Positions 27,243 through 35,704 of a stretch of DNA of 51,581 bases are shown one piece after another. The DNA is from Candidatus Iainarchaeum sp. (GTDB taxonomy: Archaea; Iainarchaeota; Iainarchaeia; Iainarchaeales; JAAZKV01): contig JAQUZG010000005.1 in assembly GCA_028691435.1 (NCBI GenBank), positions 1-51,581 of the forward strand, written 5' to 3'. Under the pieces are notes generated by a model, which made no database searches, was not told where the DNA came from, and saw nothing but the letters and a program-made list of their open reading frames with translations. Every line of letters begins with the position of its first letter. Positions within the stretch are counted from its first letter, which is position 1. The position numbers and the translations under genes are program-made.

Positions 27243-28025
27243 ATGAAGAATAAAATTGATTCAATTGAAATAATTGATAAAAGTTTAAATATTGAAGAAA
27301 ATATGCCAACAGAAAATGCTTATGAACGAGATTATTCTCAAATGGATTTAGTAGACTTAATTGATCAACCAGCATGGAAAACTATTTTAATTGATTTAGT
27401 AAGTAAAGAAAAAATGGATCCCTGGAATATTGATGTTTGTTTATTAACTCAAAAATATTTAGAAAAAATTAATCAACTTGAAAGTAAATGTCTTAGAGTT
27501 CCAGCTAATGCAATACTTGCATGTGCAATATTAGTTAAAACTAAAAGTAAATATTTAAAATTATCTTCAATTGAAGAAGATGAAAAAGAAGAAGAGATCA
27601 ATCCTGAAAAATTACAACTTGAACTTGAAGAATTACCTGATTTGGTTGCAAATAGGCAATTTAGAGAAGGTAAAATAACACTTGATGAACTTGTTGCAAG
27701 TATAGAGGATATAATCCATAAAACAAATCCTAAAAAATCAAACACTAGAAATATTCCAAGAATGGAATTAAATTTTGATACAGTAAATATAGAGGATAAA
27801 ATGGATGAAGTATATACATTAATAAAAAATAAAGTAGATAGCCAAGGAATAGTTTTGTTTGATAATTTGATAGAAAATAATGAATCTGATACTTTAGTAA
27901 ATACTTTTTTACCAGTTCTTTTTTTAATGAATAATCAAAAATTAATTGCTTATCAAGAAGAATTTTTTGGGACAATTTTTATAAAATTGAATGAAGAATT
28001 AGCAAAATTGCAAGAAACTATCTAA
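27243..28025 (+). CDS. scpA: Segregation and condensation protein A (kleisin)
   Basis: 260 residues. The N-terminal kleisin region shows KEKMDPWNIDVCLLTQKYLE and ILVKTKSKYLKL, the SMC-neck-binding part. An acidic linker follows. The C-terminal winged helix (SQGIVLFDNLIENNESDTLV, later PVLFLMNNQKLIAYQEE) binds the SMC head. ScpA closes the SMC ring used in chromosome folding. No smc or scpB gene is in the window. It is divergent from the KaiC-like gene. Confidence 0.88.
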   Translation: MKNKIDSIEIIDKSLNIEENMPTENAYERDYSQMDLVDLIDQPAWKTILIDLVSKEKMDPWNIDVCLLTQKYLEKINQLESKCLRVPANAILACAILVKTKSKYLKLSSIEEDEKEEEINPEKLQLELEELPDLVANRQFREGKITLDELVASIEDIIHKTNPKKSNTRNIPRMELNFDTVNIEDKMDEVYTLIKNKVDSQGIVLFDNLIENNESDTLVNTFLPVLFLMNNQKLIAYQEEFFGTIFIKLNEELAKLQETI

Positions 28026-28062
28026 ACCTAAAATTTAAATACTTCTTTAAAAGTATTAAATT

Positions 28063-28812
28063 ATGAGCAATAAGAAAAAAGTGGAAAAAAAAGTAAAAAC
28101 TAATTCTAAATCTAATAAAAATTTAAAGAATCAAGAAAGAGTTAGAGTAAAAACATTTATTGTTGAAAAACCAGTTTATGTACCTTACAAAGGAAATATG
28201 TCAAGAAATATGAATGAAAATTTTAGAGAAGAAAATGAAGATTATGATTTAAATGATGAAGATAAAGAATATAATGAAAATGATGAATATTCAGTAGTAG
28301 ATTATGATTCTAGTGAAAGTAGATATAGTAAATGGAAAAAAAAGAAATCAATGGAACAATTAAAGAAAAGAAAAGAAGAAATTGAATCTTCAACAAAACA
28401 AATTTTAAATGGAAAAAATAATCAAATGAAAAAAAATGCCGAAATGATTTATGGAAATCCTGACAATGAAGAAGAAATAGATGATCGAGAATTAGATGAA
28501 GAAAATTATGCTGAATCAAATGATTTAGACCCCCCTATTGAAGATGAAGAAAATTATCAAGAAGTTATTCCAAGACAAACCCAACGAATTAGAAGTAATG
28601 GATTATTTAATAATAAGTGGTGGGTTAAAGGAATCATAAAAGGATTTTTAATTTGGGCAGCAATTTATTTAGTTATTTTGTTTCTTCAAGTTTTAAAATT
28701 AGTTTCTATTGAAAATCCAAATTTTTGGATATTATGGTTAATTATGTTAACTTTAACTATGGCATCAATAGAAAAGATAACTGAAAATATAAAAAATAAA
28801 AAGTTGTTTTAA
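28063..28812 (+). CDS. Hypothetical protein with charged N-terminus and C-terminal membrane hairpin
   Basis: 249 residues. Residues 1-180 are highly charged and probably disordered: Lys-rich first, then Asp/Glu/Asn-rich. Two membrane segments follow at about 190-210 and 217-238 (GFLIWAAIYLVILFLQ, WILWLIMLTLTMASIE). A TTTAAATAC box at about 28033 fits a leaderless ATG. Its stop shares TTAA with the stop of the convergent glutaredoxin gene. No family is recognised. Confidence 0.65.
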   Translation: MSNKKKVEKKVKTNSKSNKNLKNQERVRVKTFIVEKPVYVPYKGNMSRNMNENFREENEDYDLNDEDKEYNENDEYSVVDYDSSESRYSKWKKKKSMEQLKKRKEEIESSTKQILNGKNNQMKKNAEMIYGNPDNEEEIDDRELDEENYAESNDLDPPIEDEENYQEVIPRQTQRIRSNGLFNNKWWVKGIIKGFLIWAAIYLVILFLQVLKLVSIENPNFWILWLIMLTLTMASIEKITENIKNKKLF

Positions 28813-29054
28813 ATTAATTTTTTTGATTTTAAAACTTCTTCTATTTTTGCTCTATCAAAACCAATAATTATTTCATCATCAATTTCAATAACTGGAACAC
28901 CAGATTGCCCACTTTTTTCAATCATTTTTTTTGCTTTATCATGATCAATTCCAACATTGATATCTTCATAAGAAACTTTTTTTGATTTTAGCCAATCTTT
29001 AACCATAACACAGTACGGACACATTGTTGTAGAATAAACAATAATTTTAGACAT
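28809..29054 (-). CDS. Glutaredoxin-like redox protein
   Basis: 81 residues. The redox motif CPYC is at residue 12, the cis-proline at SGVPVIEID, and the C-terminal IIGFDRAKIEEVL completes the thioredoxin fold. It would reduce disulfides, possibly fed by the thioredoxin reductase at 33801. GGTGAT precedes the ATG, and a CTTTTATATTTC box near 29080 gives it its own promoter, separate from the RNA locus upstream. Confidence 0.93.
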   Translation of the reverse strand: MSKIIVYSTTMCPYCVMVKDWLKSKKVSYEDINVGIDHDKAKKMIEKSGQSGVPVIEIDDEIIIGFDRAKIEEVLKSKKLI

Positions 29055-29127
29055 ATAACATCACCTAAATAATAGGGAATAAAAGAAATATAAAAGTAAT
29101 TGATAAAATGAAAAAAAGTTTGTTTTT

Positions 29128-29240
29128 GGGAGCAGAGGGGGTGTCACAAATAACATGTGTTGGTACTCTAACCGAGTTAAGTTACACCCCGTAACTCTTT
29201 TCACATAGTTTTTCTATGCATAATTATAGTTATGATGCCC
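29128..29240. ncRNA. Structured RNA locus, class and strand unresolved
   Basis: A GC-rich island in an AT-rich gap, with nested pairings read on the plus strand. GGGGTGT (29138-29144) pairs with ACACCCC (29184-29190). CATAG/CTATG close a T5 loop (29204-29218). GTAACT (29191) can pair with AGTTAT (29228), and GGG..CA (29128) with TGCCC (29236). GAGTTA (29174-29179) can pair with TAACTC (29192-29197), giving an H-type pseudoknot as an alternative. The size and GTACTC..CCGA..GTTAAG are reminiscent of 5S rRNA. On the minus strand, TTAACTCGGTTAGAGTA looks like a tRNA D-arm between 7-bp acceptor-like strands, but no T-arm exists; a T-run (29111-29117 complement) would end that transcript. Confidence 0.5.
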
Positions 29241-29327
29241 TAGTTAATAAAAATTATTGTTTTAAAAGCAAACTAAAAAATCAAAAAAAGTTAGTAAAAT
29301 ATATCATTAAAATTAGATAAAAATAGA

Positions 29328-29996
29328 CTATTTTTTAAAAATTTTTAGACAAATATTTGAATTATTATCAAATTTTTTATTTAGAAAACAATTATCACAT
29401 TTTGGATTTATTGCTGTGCATAAATTTCTTCCATGTGTAATAAATAGTTTATTTATATTTGGCCAATCAATTTTCTTATAAATTTTTTTTAAGTCTTTTT
29501 CAACATCATTTGCATTTTTAGATTTTGATAAACCAAATCTTCTTGACAATCTAAATACATGAGTATCAACAGCAATGCCCTCAACAATCCCTTTATTTAA
29601 TAAAATTAAATTCGCTGTTTTTCTTCCAACCCCTGGTAAAGAAATTAAATCAGACATATTAAGTGGAATCTTTGAATTAAATTTCGATTTAATTATTAAA
29701 AAGCAAGAAATAATGTTTTTTGCTTTTTGTTTATAAAACCCAGTGGAATAAATTTCTTTTTCAAAAACTTGCTTTTTTGCATTAGCAAAATCATTTACGG
29801 TTTTATATTTTTTAAATAATTTTTTTGTAACTTTATTTATCTGGTTATCTGTGCTTTGTGCTGAAAGAATAATCGCCACTAGCATTTGTGCATCAGTAGA
29901 ATAATTTAAAAATAAATTTGGAACAAATCCATAATTTTTTTTAAGTAAAAAAAGAATTTTTTTAGCTCTTAATTTTTTGTGTTCAACTAATTCCAT
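29328..29996 (-). CDS. nth: Endonuclease III-family DNA glycosylase/AP lyase
   Basis: 222 residues from the ATG at 29996; the frame continues to a TTG at 30032 without support. The helix-hairpin-helix is LPGVGRKTANLIL with the catalytic Lys, and the catalytic Asp is in VDTHVFRLSRR. An Fe-S cluster loop ends the protein. The first three cysteines have normal spacing (C-x6-C-x2-C), but 12 residues instead of five separate the fourth. It repairs oxidised pyrimidines. dinB lies upstream in the same direction, a small DNA-damage cluster. Confidence 0.92.
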   Translation of the reverse strand: MELVEHKKLRAKKILFLLKKNYGFVPNLFLNYSTDAQMLVAIILSAQSTDNQINKVTKKLFKKYKTVNDFANAKKQVFEKEIYSTGFYKQKAKNIISCFLIIKSKFNSKIPLNMSDLISLPGVGRKTANLILLNKGIVEGIAVDTHVFRLSRRFGLSKSKNANDVEKDLKKIYKKIDWPNINKLFITHGRNLCTAINPKCDNCFLNKKFDNNSNICLKIFKK

Positions 29997-30066
29997 AAAA
30001 AAAACCCAAATAATATAATAAATATTCAACAATTTTTTAATTTCATATTATATAAAATTAATTTAA

Positions 30067-31140
30067 TTAAAATTCAAATAATTTTTTTTGAGCTCCAAAA
30101 TCAATATTGAAGTTTGATACTTTTACCCCAATTCTACGTATCGCGAACTTATATTCATCAAGATATTCTTTTAACAATAAATATTCAATTTCTTTAAGTT
30201 TTGAGACAGAAATAAAATCATTAATTGTTTTAGATTTTGTAATTGTTTCAAATTTTGAATTAATAATAATTAACGAACAAGTTCTAAAAGATTTTTTTGA
30301 TTTGTTAACTTCAACAGATATTAAATCACACATAAGATAAAGAGTTGGTAAAATTTCTTCTAAAATAAGCGAATCTTTTTTTAAAGTCATTAATTTTGAG
30401 ATTTGTTGTTTTTCTCTATTTGAAATAACTAATCTATCATCAACTCCATTTACAAAAGAAAAAAAAGTTTTTGCTTTTGCTTGACCAAGAATAACAATTA
30501 ATTCGTCTAAAGATTTATTATTTAAATCAAGAATTTGCTTTACTCCAATTTTGTTTAAATTATCTTTTATTTTTTCACCAACCCCTGGAAGTAAGTCAAT
30601 AGGTTTATTTTTTAAATAATTTAAATAATCTGGCTTTTTTATAACATATAATCCATCAGGTTTTTTTTCATTAGATGCCATTTTTGCTAAAAATTTATTA
30701 AATGAAATCCCAACTGAACAAGTTAACCCAGTTTCTGATTTTATTCTTTCTTTAATTTTTTTTACAATTTCAACTGATTTATCAAAACCTTCATTATTAG
30801 TCAAATCGATATATGCTTCATCTATAGAAACTTGTTCAACATTTTCTAAAAAATAATCAATTATTTCAAAAACTTTTTTTGAAATTTCTTCATAATAATC
30901 TTTATCTGATTTTATAAACACAGTATTTTTATCAGCTAATCTTTTTGCAAGACTAAAAGGCATACCTGAAGAAATTTTTAGTTTTCTTGCTAAATAATTA
31001 GAAGTTGCAACTACTCCACTCCCCTCTCTAATTGTTTCCACAAAAATAACAACAGGCTTGTTTTTTAATTCAGGATTTTTTATAATTTCACACTGAGCAT
31101 AAAAATAATCAATGTCAATTAACCCAATTATCTTATCCAT
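30067..31140 (-). CDS. dinB: Y-family DNA polymerase IV with C-terminal PIP box
   Basis: 357 residues. The palm metal ligands are in LIDIDYFYAQCE near the start and VSIDEAYIDLT at about residue 105. The thumb has LLPGVGEKIKDNLNKIGV, and a little-finger domain follows. The protein ends QKKLFEF, the usual place and form of a PCNA-interacting peptide in archaeal DinB. It bypasses damaged template bases. nth is 70 bases downstream. Confidence 0.95.
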   Translation of the reverse strand: MDKIIGLIDIDYFYAQCEIIKNPELKNKPVVIFVETIREGSGVVATSNYLARKLKISSGMPFSLAKRLADKNTVFIKSDKDYYEEISKKVFEIIDYFLENVEQVSIDEAYIDLTNNEGFDKSVEIVKKIKERIKSETGLTCSVGISFNKFLAKMASNEKKPDGLYVIKKPDYLNYLKNKPIDLLPGVGEKIKDNLNKIGVKQILDLNNKSLDELIVILGQAKAKTFFSFVNGVDDRLVISNREKQQISKLMTLKKDSLILEEILPTLYLMCDLISVEVNKSKKSFRTCSLIIINSKFETITKSKTINDFISVSKLKEIEYLLLKEYLDEYKFAIRRIGVKVSNFNIDFGAQKKLFEF

Positions 31141-31205
31141 AATAAAATTATATAAAGAAAATTTAATTAAGTAATCTTTAAATTAGATAAAACATATAAT
31201 TTATT

Positions 31206-31682
31206 ATGGGAAAAATAAATATAGAAGACGAATTAATGTCAAAAATACCAAATTCAACAGAAACAAAAAGAGTTAACTCCAAATTTGATATAGAAAAATA
31301 CACTAATCAAAAAAAACCAAATAATTCAGATTTTATAAAACCAAAAATACCTTATTCGGTAGTTAAACGATATGAAGAGCAATTTGGGAAAAAAAAATTA
31401 AAAAAAGCAATAAAATTTTTTATAATTTCATTTATATTTATTTTTTTAATATTGAATTTAAGATTTGGATTAATGCAAGAAATTGATAATAATAATCAAA
31501 TTAAAATAACAAACATGACTACTGAAAAGATTACAAATTTAAGTATAATTAGATTATCTGACTTAAATCAAGTTTTTTATAAAGATATACTTAATAAAAA
31601 AGAGTCAATAATATTTGATCAAAATAAAGGACTATATCTTGTTTTTTCAAATAAATTTATTCCAATAATTATTTCAAAATAG
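31206..31682 (+). CDS. Single-span membrane protein, hypothetical
   Basis: 158 residues. A basic cytoplasmic N-terminus (1-68) leads to one membrane segment at about 69-89 (FFIISFIFIFLILNLRFGL), then a short outer domain of about 70 residues. No signal-peptide cleavage site, cysteine or known motif is seen. The gene at 31717 follows 34 bases later and is likely co-transcribed. Confidence 0.6.
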   Translation: MGKINIEDELMSKIPNSTETKRVNSKFDIEKYTNQKKPNNSDFIKPKIPYSVVKRYEEQFGKKKLKKAIKFFIISFIFIFLILNLRFGLMQEIDNNNQIKITNMTTEKITNLSIIRLSDLNQVFYKDILNKKESIIFDQNKGLYLVFSNKFIPIIISK

Positions 31683-31716
31683 AAAGTTATAATAATATTA
31701 ATAAAGTGATATAGAT

Positions 31717-32424
31717 ATGATTGAAAATTTATTAAAAAGAAATAATTCATCACAAGATAATTATCAAGCCCCGTCACAGGGTGAAACTAGTATAATAAAA
31801 GTTATTCAGAAAATGGTTAGAGAAAACGAACCTGAAGAAAAAATCATTTCAACTTTAAAATCTTTAAATGTTAATGAAGATCAAGCAAAAAGATTACTTT
31901 TGATTGCACAAGCCGATACTTTTACATTACTTAGTTCAGAAATTAATAAAATGATGAAAGAAGAATTAGATATAAAAAAAGTTGAATTAAAAAATGAAAT
32001 TACAAAATATAATATTGAAGAATTTAATAAAGAAAAAGACAATTATAAGAAAGAGCTAAAAGAAAATATGAATTTGTTTAGAAAAGATTTGGAACAAAAT
32101 GTAAAAGAAATTGAAGATAGAAATAAAGAAACTATTCAAAAAATTGCTCAGATCAATGACAAATTAGAAATAAAAACTCAAGAAAATGAAAAAGAAATTT
32201 TAGAATTAAAAACTAATTTTGATGAAGCTAAATTAAAAGGAATAAAATTAAAAAATACTTTAAGTAGAACAATTCTCACTATTTTTGCGATTATTTGTTT
32301 TATTAGCGCAGTAGCATTTATTGGATTAAATTTTACTATTGAATTTAATTTTGATTTTATTACTAGTGCAATAGTTTTGGCTTTTGTTGGATCAATAATA
32401 ATTTATTTCATGACAAATATCTAA
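31717..32424 (+). CDS. Coiled-coil protein with C-terminal membrane hairpin
   Basis: 235 residues. Residues 22-62 form a small helical domain (IQKMVRENEPEEKIISTLKS, LLLIAQADTF). A long coiled coil spans 65-180, and two membrane segments at about 186-206 and 212-233 end it. GTGATATAG lies just before the ATG. The layout suggests a membrane-tethered scaffold. Similar designs (charged or coiled body plus C-terminal membrane hairpin) occur at 28063. Confidence 0.65.
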   Translation: MIENLLKRNNSSQDNYQAPSQGETSIIKVIQKMVRENEPEEKIISTLKSLNVNEDQAKRLLLIAQADTFTLLSSEINKMMKEELDIKKVELKNEITKYNIEEFNKEKDNYKKELKENMNLFRKDLEQNVKEIEDRNKETIQKIAQINDKLEIKTQENEKEILELKTNFDEAKLKGIKLKNTLSRTILTIFAIICFISAVAFIGLNFTIEFNFDFITSAIVLAFVGSIIIYFMTNI

Positions 32425-32484
32425 TTAGAAAAATATTAAACTTAAATATTAACATTTTTATTCATTTTTAATTAAATAATTTTT

Positions 32485-33270
32485 ATGAAATATACTAATA
32501 GCCAAATAGAAAATGAAAAAAGTGTTAAAAGTCTTTATGAAAAATATCCTTATCCAAATAAAGGAATTAATTCTAAAAAAGATGCATTAAGATACATTAA
32601 GTGGATATCTCAAATTTTTAACAAAGACTTAAATTTTTGGAAAAATAAAAATGTGCTTGAACTTGGTTGTGGAACTGGAGAATTAGCAAATAGTTTAGCA
32701 CTTTTTGGTGCAAATGTAAAAGCAATTGACTTATCAAAATCTTCAATTAATAAGGCAAAAGAAACATCAAAAAAATTAAATACCAAAATTAATTTTTTAA
32801 ATGAAAATATATTAAAATTTAAAGATAATAAAAAATATGATGTGGTTATTGCTCTTGGATCTTTGCATCACACAGTTGATGCAAAAAAAGGATTTGTAAT
32901 TGCAACGAATCATTTAGATAAAAATGGAATAATAATTGTTGGAATTTATAACAAATATTCCAGATTTAGACATCGATTAAAAAGAATAGTCCTTAGAATA
33001 TTTGCTGGGAAAGATATTGACAAAAGAATTAATCTTGGAAAAAAATTATTTAAAACAAATAATAGCCCGTCTTGGCTGGCTGATAAATATGGACAAACAC
33101 ACGAATCATACCATTCAATAAATGAGATTCTAAAATGGTTTAATCAGAACAATATTGAATTTATTGCTTCAAAACCTAAATTTAATACACCAATTATTGA
33201 TGAAATAAGATGGTTAATTAAAAAAGAAAATGCTTTTTTTGTAATGATCGGACAAAAGAAAAGTATTTAA
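32485..33270 (+). CDS. Class I SAM-dependent methyltransferase
   Basis: 261 residues. Residues 8-40 contain YEKYPYPNKG, a segment found before the SAM domain in some small-molecule and protein methyltransferases. Motif I is VLELGCGTGELANSLA, followed by VKAIDLSKSSINKAK and YDVVIALGSLHHT. The C-terminal half carries aromatic residues for the substrate. The substrate is unknown. It is followed 23 bases later by the DUF1858 gene. Confidence 0.85.
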   Translation: MKYTNSQIENEKSVKSLYEKYPYPNKGINSKKDALRYIKWISQIFNKDLNFWKNKNVLELGCGTGELANSLALFGANVKAIDLSKSSINKAKETSKKLNTKINFLNENILKFKDNKKYDVVIALGSLHHTVDAKKGFVIATNHLDKNGIIIVGIYNKYSRFRHRLKRIVLRIFAGKDIDKRINLGKKLFKTNNSPSWLADKYGQTHESYHSINEILKWFNQNNIEFIASKPKFNTPIIDEIRWLIKKENAFFVMIGQKKSI

Positions 33271-33293
33271 TTGAATGTGTCAATGAAATCCAT

Positions 33294-33767
33294 ATGGTTT
33301 CAAAAAAAATTAATTTAATGGAATTGATTGATAAACATCCTGAAACTGGATATGTTTTGTCAAGTGAAGGTCTTGGTTGTGCAGGCTGCCATGCTTCAGC
33401 AAATGAAACTGTTGAAGAAGGTGCAAAGGCACATGGAAAAACAAATGAAGAAATAAAAGATTTAATGAACAAAATAAACCAACGAATAAAATTATTTAAT
33501 ACGCTTGAAAAAATTCAATTTAGTGAAAAAGCAATTAGTGAATTAAAAGAAAGATTAAATAAAAGTAAGATGAAATATGTTCGAATTTTTCCTTCATATG
33601 GTGGGTTTGATTTTGATACTACAATGAAAATATTAGAAAAAGATATTATGGTCAATAAAGAACCAAAAATAATTGTTAATAAAAAACTTGAAAGATTCTT
33701 AAGAGGGATAACAATTGATTTTAATGAAAATGATTTTATTGCTAAAAGAAAAGAAATTAAAGAATAA
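33294..33767 (+). CDS. DUF1858 domain fused to a cysteine-free A-type Fe-S carrier-like domain
   Basis: 157 residues. Residues 5-60 match DUF1858, with the C-x2-C pair in GLGCAGCHASANET and later EIKDLMNKIN. Residues 68-150 resemble the HesB/IscA fold: IQFSEKAISELKERL, then VRIFPSYGGFDFD, then VNKKLERFLRGITIDF. The cysteines that carry the cluster in IscA are missing. DUF1858 occurs with redox enzymes, so a thiol or metal role is likely. The thioredoxin reductase next door (33801) is convergent. Confidence 0.7.
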   Translation: MVSKKINLMELIDKHPETGYVLSSEGLGCAGCHASANETVEEGAKAHGKTNEEIKDLMNKINQRIKLFNTLEKIQFSEKAISELKERLNKSKMKYVRIFPSYGGFDFDTTMKILEKDIMVNKEPKIIVNKKLERFLRGITIDFNENDFIAKRKEIKE

Positions 33768-33800
33768 ACAAATTGATAACTAATTTTAAAAATTATAAAA

Positions 33801-34697
33801 TTATTTTTTTGAATTTATATAAAACATTGCAGAATGTGCAGCTTTTGCACCTTCACTTGCAGAAGTGATTATTTGCATTAACTCTTTTTTTATACAATCT
33901 CCGGCAGCATAAATTCCAGATTGGTTTGTTTGCATTTTTTCATCAACAATAATTCTTCCAGTTTCATCTTTTTTTACATTTACAATTTCAGTATTTGGAA
34001 CACTTCCAATAAAAATAAATGCTCCATCACAATCTATTTGATAATTTTTTCCAGAATTTTCTTTTAGATTAATTTTTTCAAGTTTATCTTTTCCTTCAAA
34101 AGATAAAACTGAAGTGTTTGTTAATATTTCAATACCTTCTAAATTAGAAGTAATTGCTTTATCAGCCATAATTTCTTTTGATGAAATTAAATAAGTTTTT
34201 TTTGCCACAGTTGACAAATATTTTGCTTCTTCTACTGCTCTATTATCACTGCCAATAACAGCAACAATTTTTTCATTATACATCGGCCCATCACATGTTG
34301 CACAAAAATGAATTCCTTTATTTAATAATTCTTTTTCGCCTGGAACTTTAAGCCATTTTGATTTTGAACCAACTGCAATAATTATTGTTTTTGATTCAAT
34401 TTGGTTACCTTGCAAAATAAGATTAAAATTTGAATTTTCCACTTGTTTAATTTCAATAACTTGATTTAATTCTATTTCAGTTCCAGAATTTACTGCATGA
34501 TCTTTAAATTTCATCATTAGTTCCATACCATTAATGTTTTCTATACCTGGCCAATTTTCTACATGTGATGCTAATGAAGCTGTTCCACCATAAAGTCCTT
34601 TTTCAATAATTATTGTTTTTAGACCATATCGTGATGCATAAATCCCAGCGGTTAAACCAGCTGGACCAGCACCAATAATTGCAACATCATAAATCAT
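33801..34697 (-). CDS. trxB: Thioredoxin reductase
   Basis: 298 residues. The FAD-binding motif IIGAGPAGLTAGIYA opens the protein. The redox pair is CATC in GIHFCATCDGPMY near residue 130. The second nucleotide site is VIGSDNRAVEEAKYL, where the usual GxGxxA is altered, so NADPH preference is uncertain. The final FAD motif is GIYAAGDC. It likely reduces thioredoxin- or glutaredoxin-type proteins such as that at 28809. Confidence 0.93.
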   Translation of the reverse strand: MIYDVAIIGAGPAGLTAGIYASRYGLKTIIIEKGLYGGTASLASHVENWPGIENINGMELMMKFKDHAVNSGTEIELNQVIEIKQVENSNFNLILQGNQIESKTIIIAVGSKSKWLKVPGEKELLNKGIHFCATCDGPMYNEKIVAVIGSDNRAVEEAKYLSTVAKKTYLISSKEIMADKAITSNLEGIEILTNTSVLSFEGKDKLEKINLKENSGKNYQIDCDGAFIFIGSVPNTEIVNVKKDETGRIIVDEKMQTNQSGIYAAGDCIKKELMQIITSASEGAKAAHSAMFYINSKK

Positions 34698-34804
34698 AAT
34701 TTATAATTAGTGGAGGTTATTAAATAAATTTCGGTTGAAAAGAAAAAAATGTCCTAAAATAAGTGAGAAATTAATTTATTAAATTAACTTAATATATAAT
34801 AATT

Positions 34805-35704
34805 ATGGAATGGTTAATCCTTACATTAATTGCAACAATACTTTTTGCAATTACAAATTATATTGATAAATATCTAGTGAAAAAACATTTTAATAATAAT
34901 ATTATAGGATTGATAATAATTTCTTGTTTTATAAGTATTTTAATAATTCCAATTTTTTATATTTTAAAGCCACAAGTAATTTTTATTAATCCATTAACTG
35001 CAATCATATTAATATTAAATGGAGCAATGTTTTTGCTATATCTTTTCCCATACTTTAAATCACTTGATTTAGCAGACACTAACACAGTAATATGTTTGTT
35101 TCAAATGATCCCAATAATTGGATTAATTTTAGGCTGGATATTTTTAAAAGAAACAATAACTTATAATCAACTAATTGCTTGCATATTAATAATTTTTGGA
35201 ACAATATTAATATCAATAGACTTTAAAGAAATAAAGCTAAATAAAAAAGTTTTAATATATATGTTTTTAGCATCAGGAATAATTTGTCTAAATGACCTAA
35301 TATTTAAAATTTTTGCAATCAGTATTGATTTTACAACAGCTAGTTTTTGGCAATATACAGGATATGTCTTTCTTGGAATAATATTATTGATTTTATTTAA
35401 AGACTCAAGAAAAAGTTTAATAAAAAAGTTAACTAAACAAAGCGCATTAATTAAAATAAATATTTTAAATGAAATTATAAATATTGTTGGAATAGTACTA
35501 AGAAGTCTTGCTCTTTTATCAGTTCCAATTGGAATTGTTCAGTTAGTTGGCGGGATACAATCAGCAAATGTTTTTATTTTAGGAATACTTTTTGCATATT
35601 TAATACCGAACTTTTTTAATGAAAATTATTCAAAACAAATAATTATACAAAAAACAATATCATTAGTAATAATTTTTATTGGATTAATATTTTTATCAAT
35701 TTAA
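34805..35704 (+). CDS. EamA/DMT-family membrane transporter
   Basis: 299 residues with ten hydrophobic segments arranged as two EamA repeats. Typical pieces are LFAITNYIDKYL, a fourth-segment LADTNTVICLFQMIPIIGLI, and LKETITYNQLIACILIIFGT. It would move a metabolite or lipid-linked sugar; the substrate is unknown. Its stop shares TTAA (35701-35704) with the convergent Trm5-like gene. Confidence 0.85.
   Translation: MEWLILTLIATILFAITNYIDKYLVKKHFNNNIIGLIIISCFISILIIPIFYILKPQVIFINPLTAIILILNGAMFLLYLFPYFKSLDLADTNTVICLFQMIPIIGLILGWIFLKETITYNQLIACILIIFGTILISIDFKEIKLNKKVLIYMFLASGIICLNDLIFKIFAISIDFTTASFWQYTGYVFLGIILLILFKDSRKSLIKKLTKQSALIKINILNEIINIVGIVLRSLALLSVPIGIVQLVGGIQSANVFILGILFAYLIPNFFNENYSKQIIIQKTISLVIIFIGLIFLSI

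Noticed and set aside
29128..29240. Firm call of 5S rRNA
   Set aside because: Length and GTACTC..CCGA..GTTAAG resemble archaeal 5S, but loop C and the loop E region do not match and helix I is weak. Left as an unresolved structured RNA.
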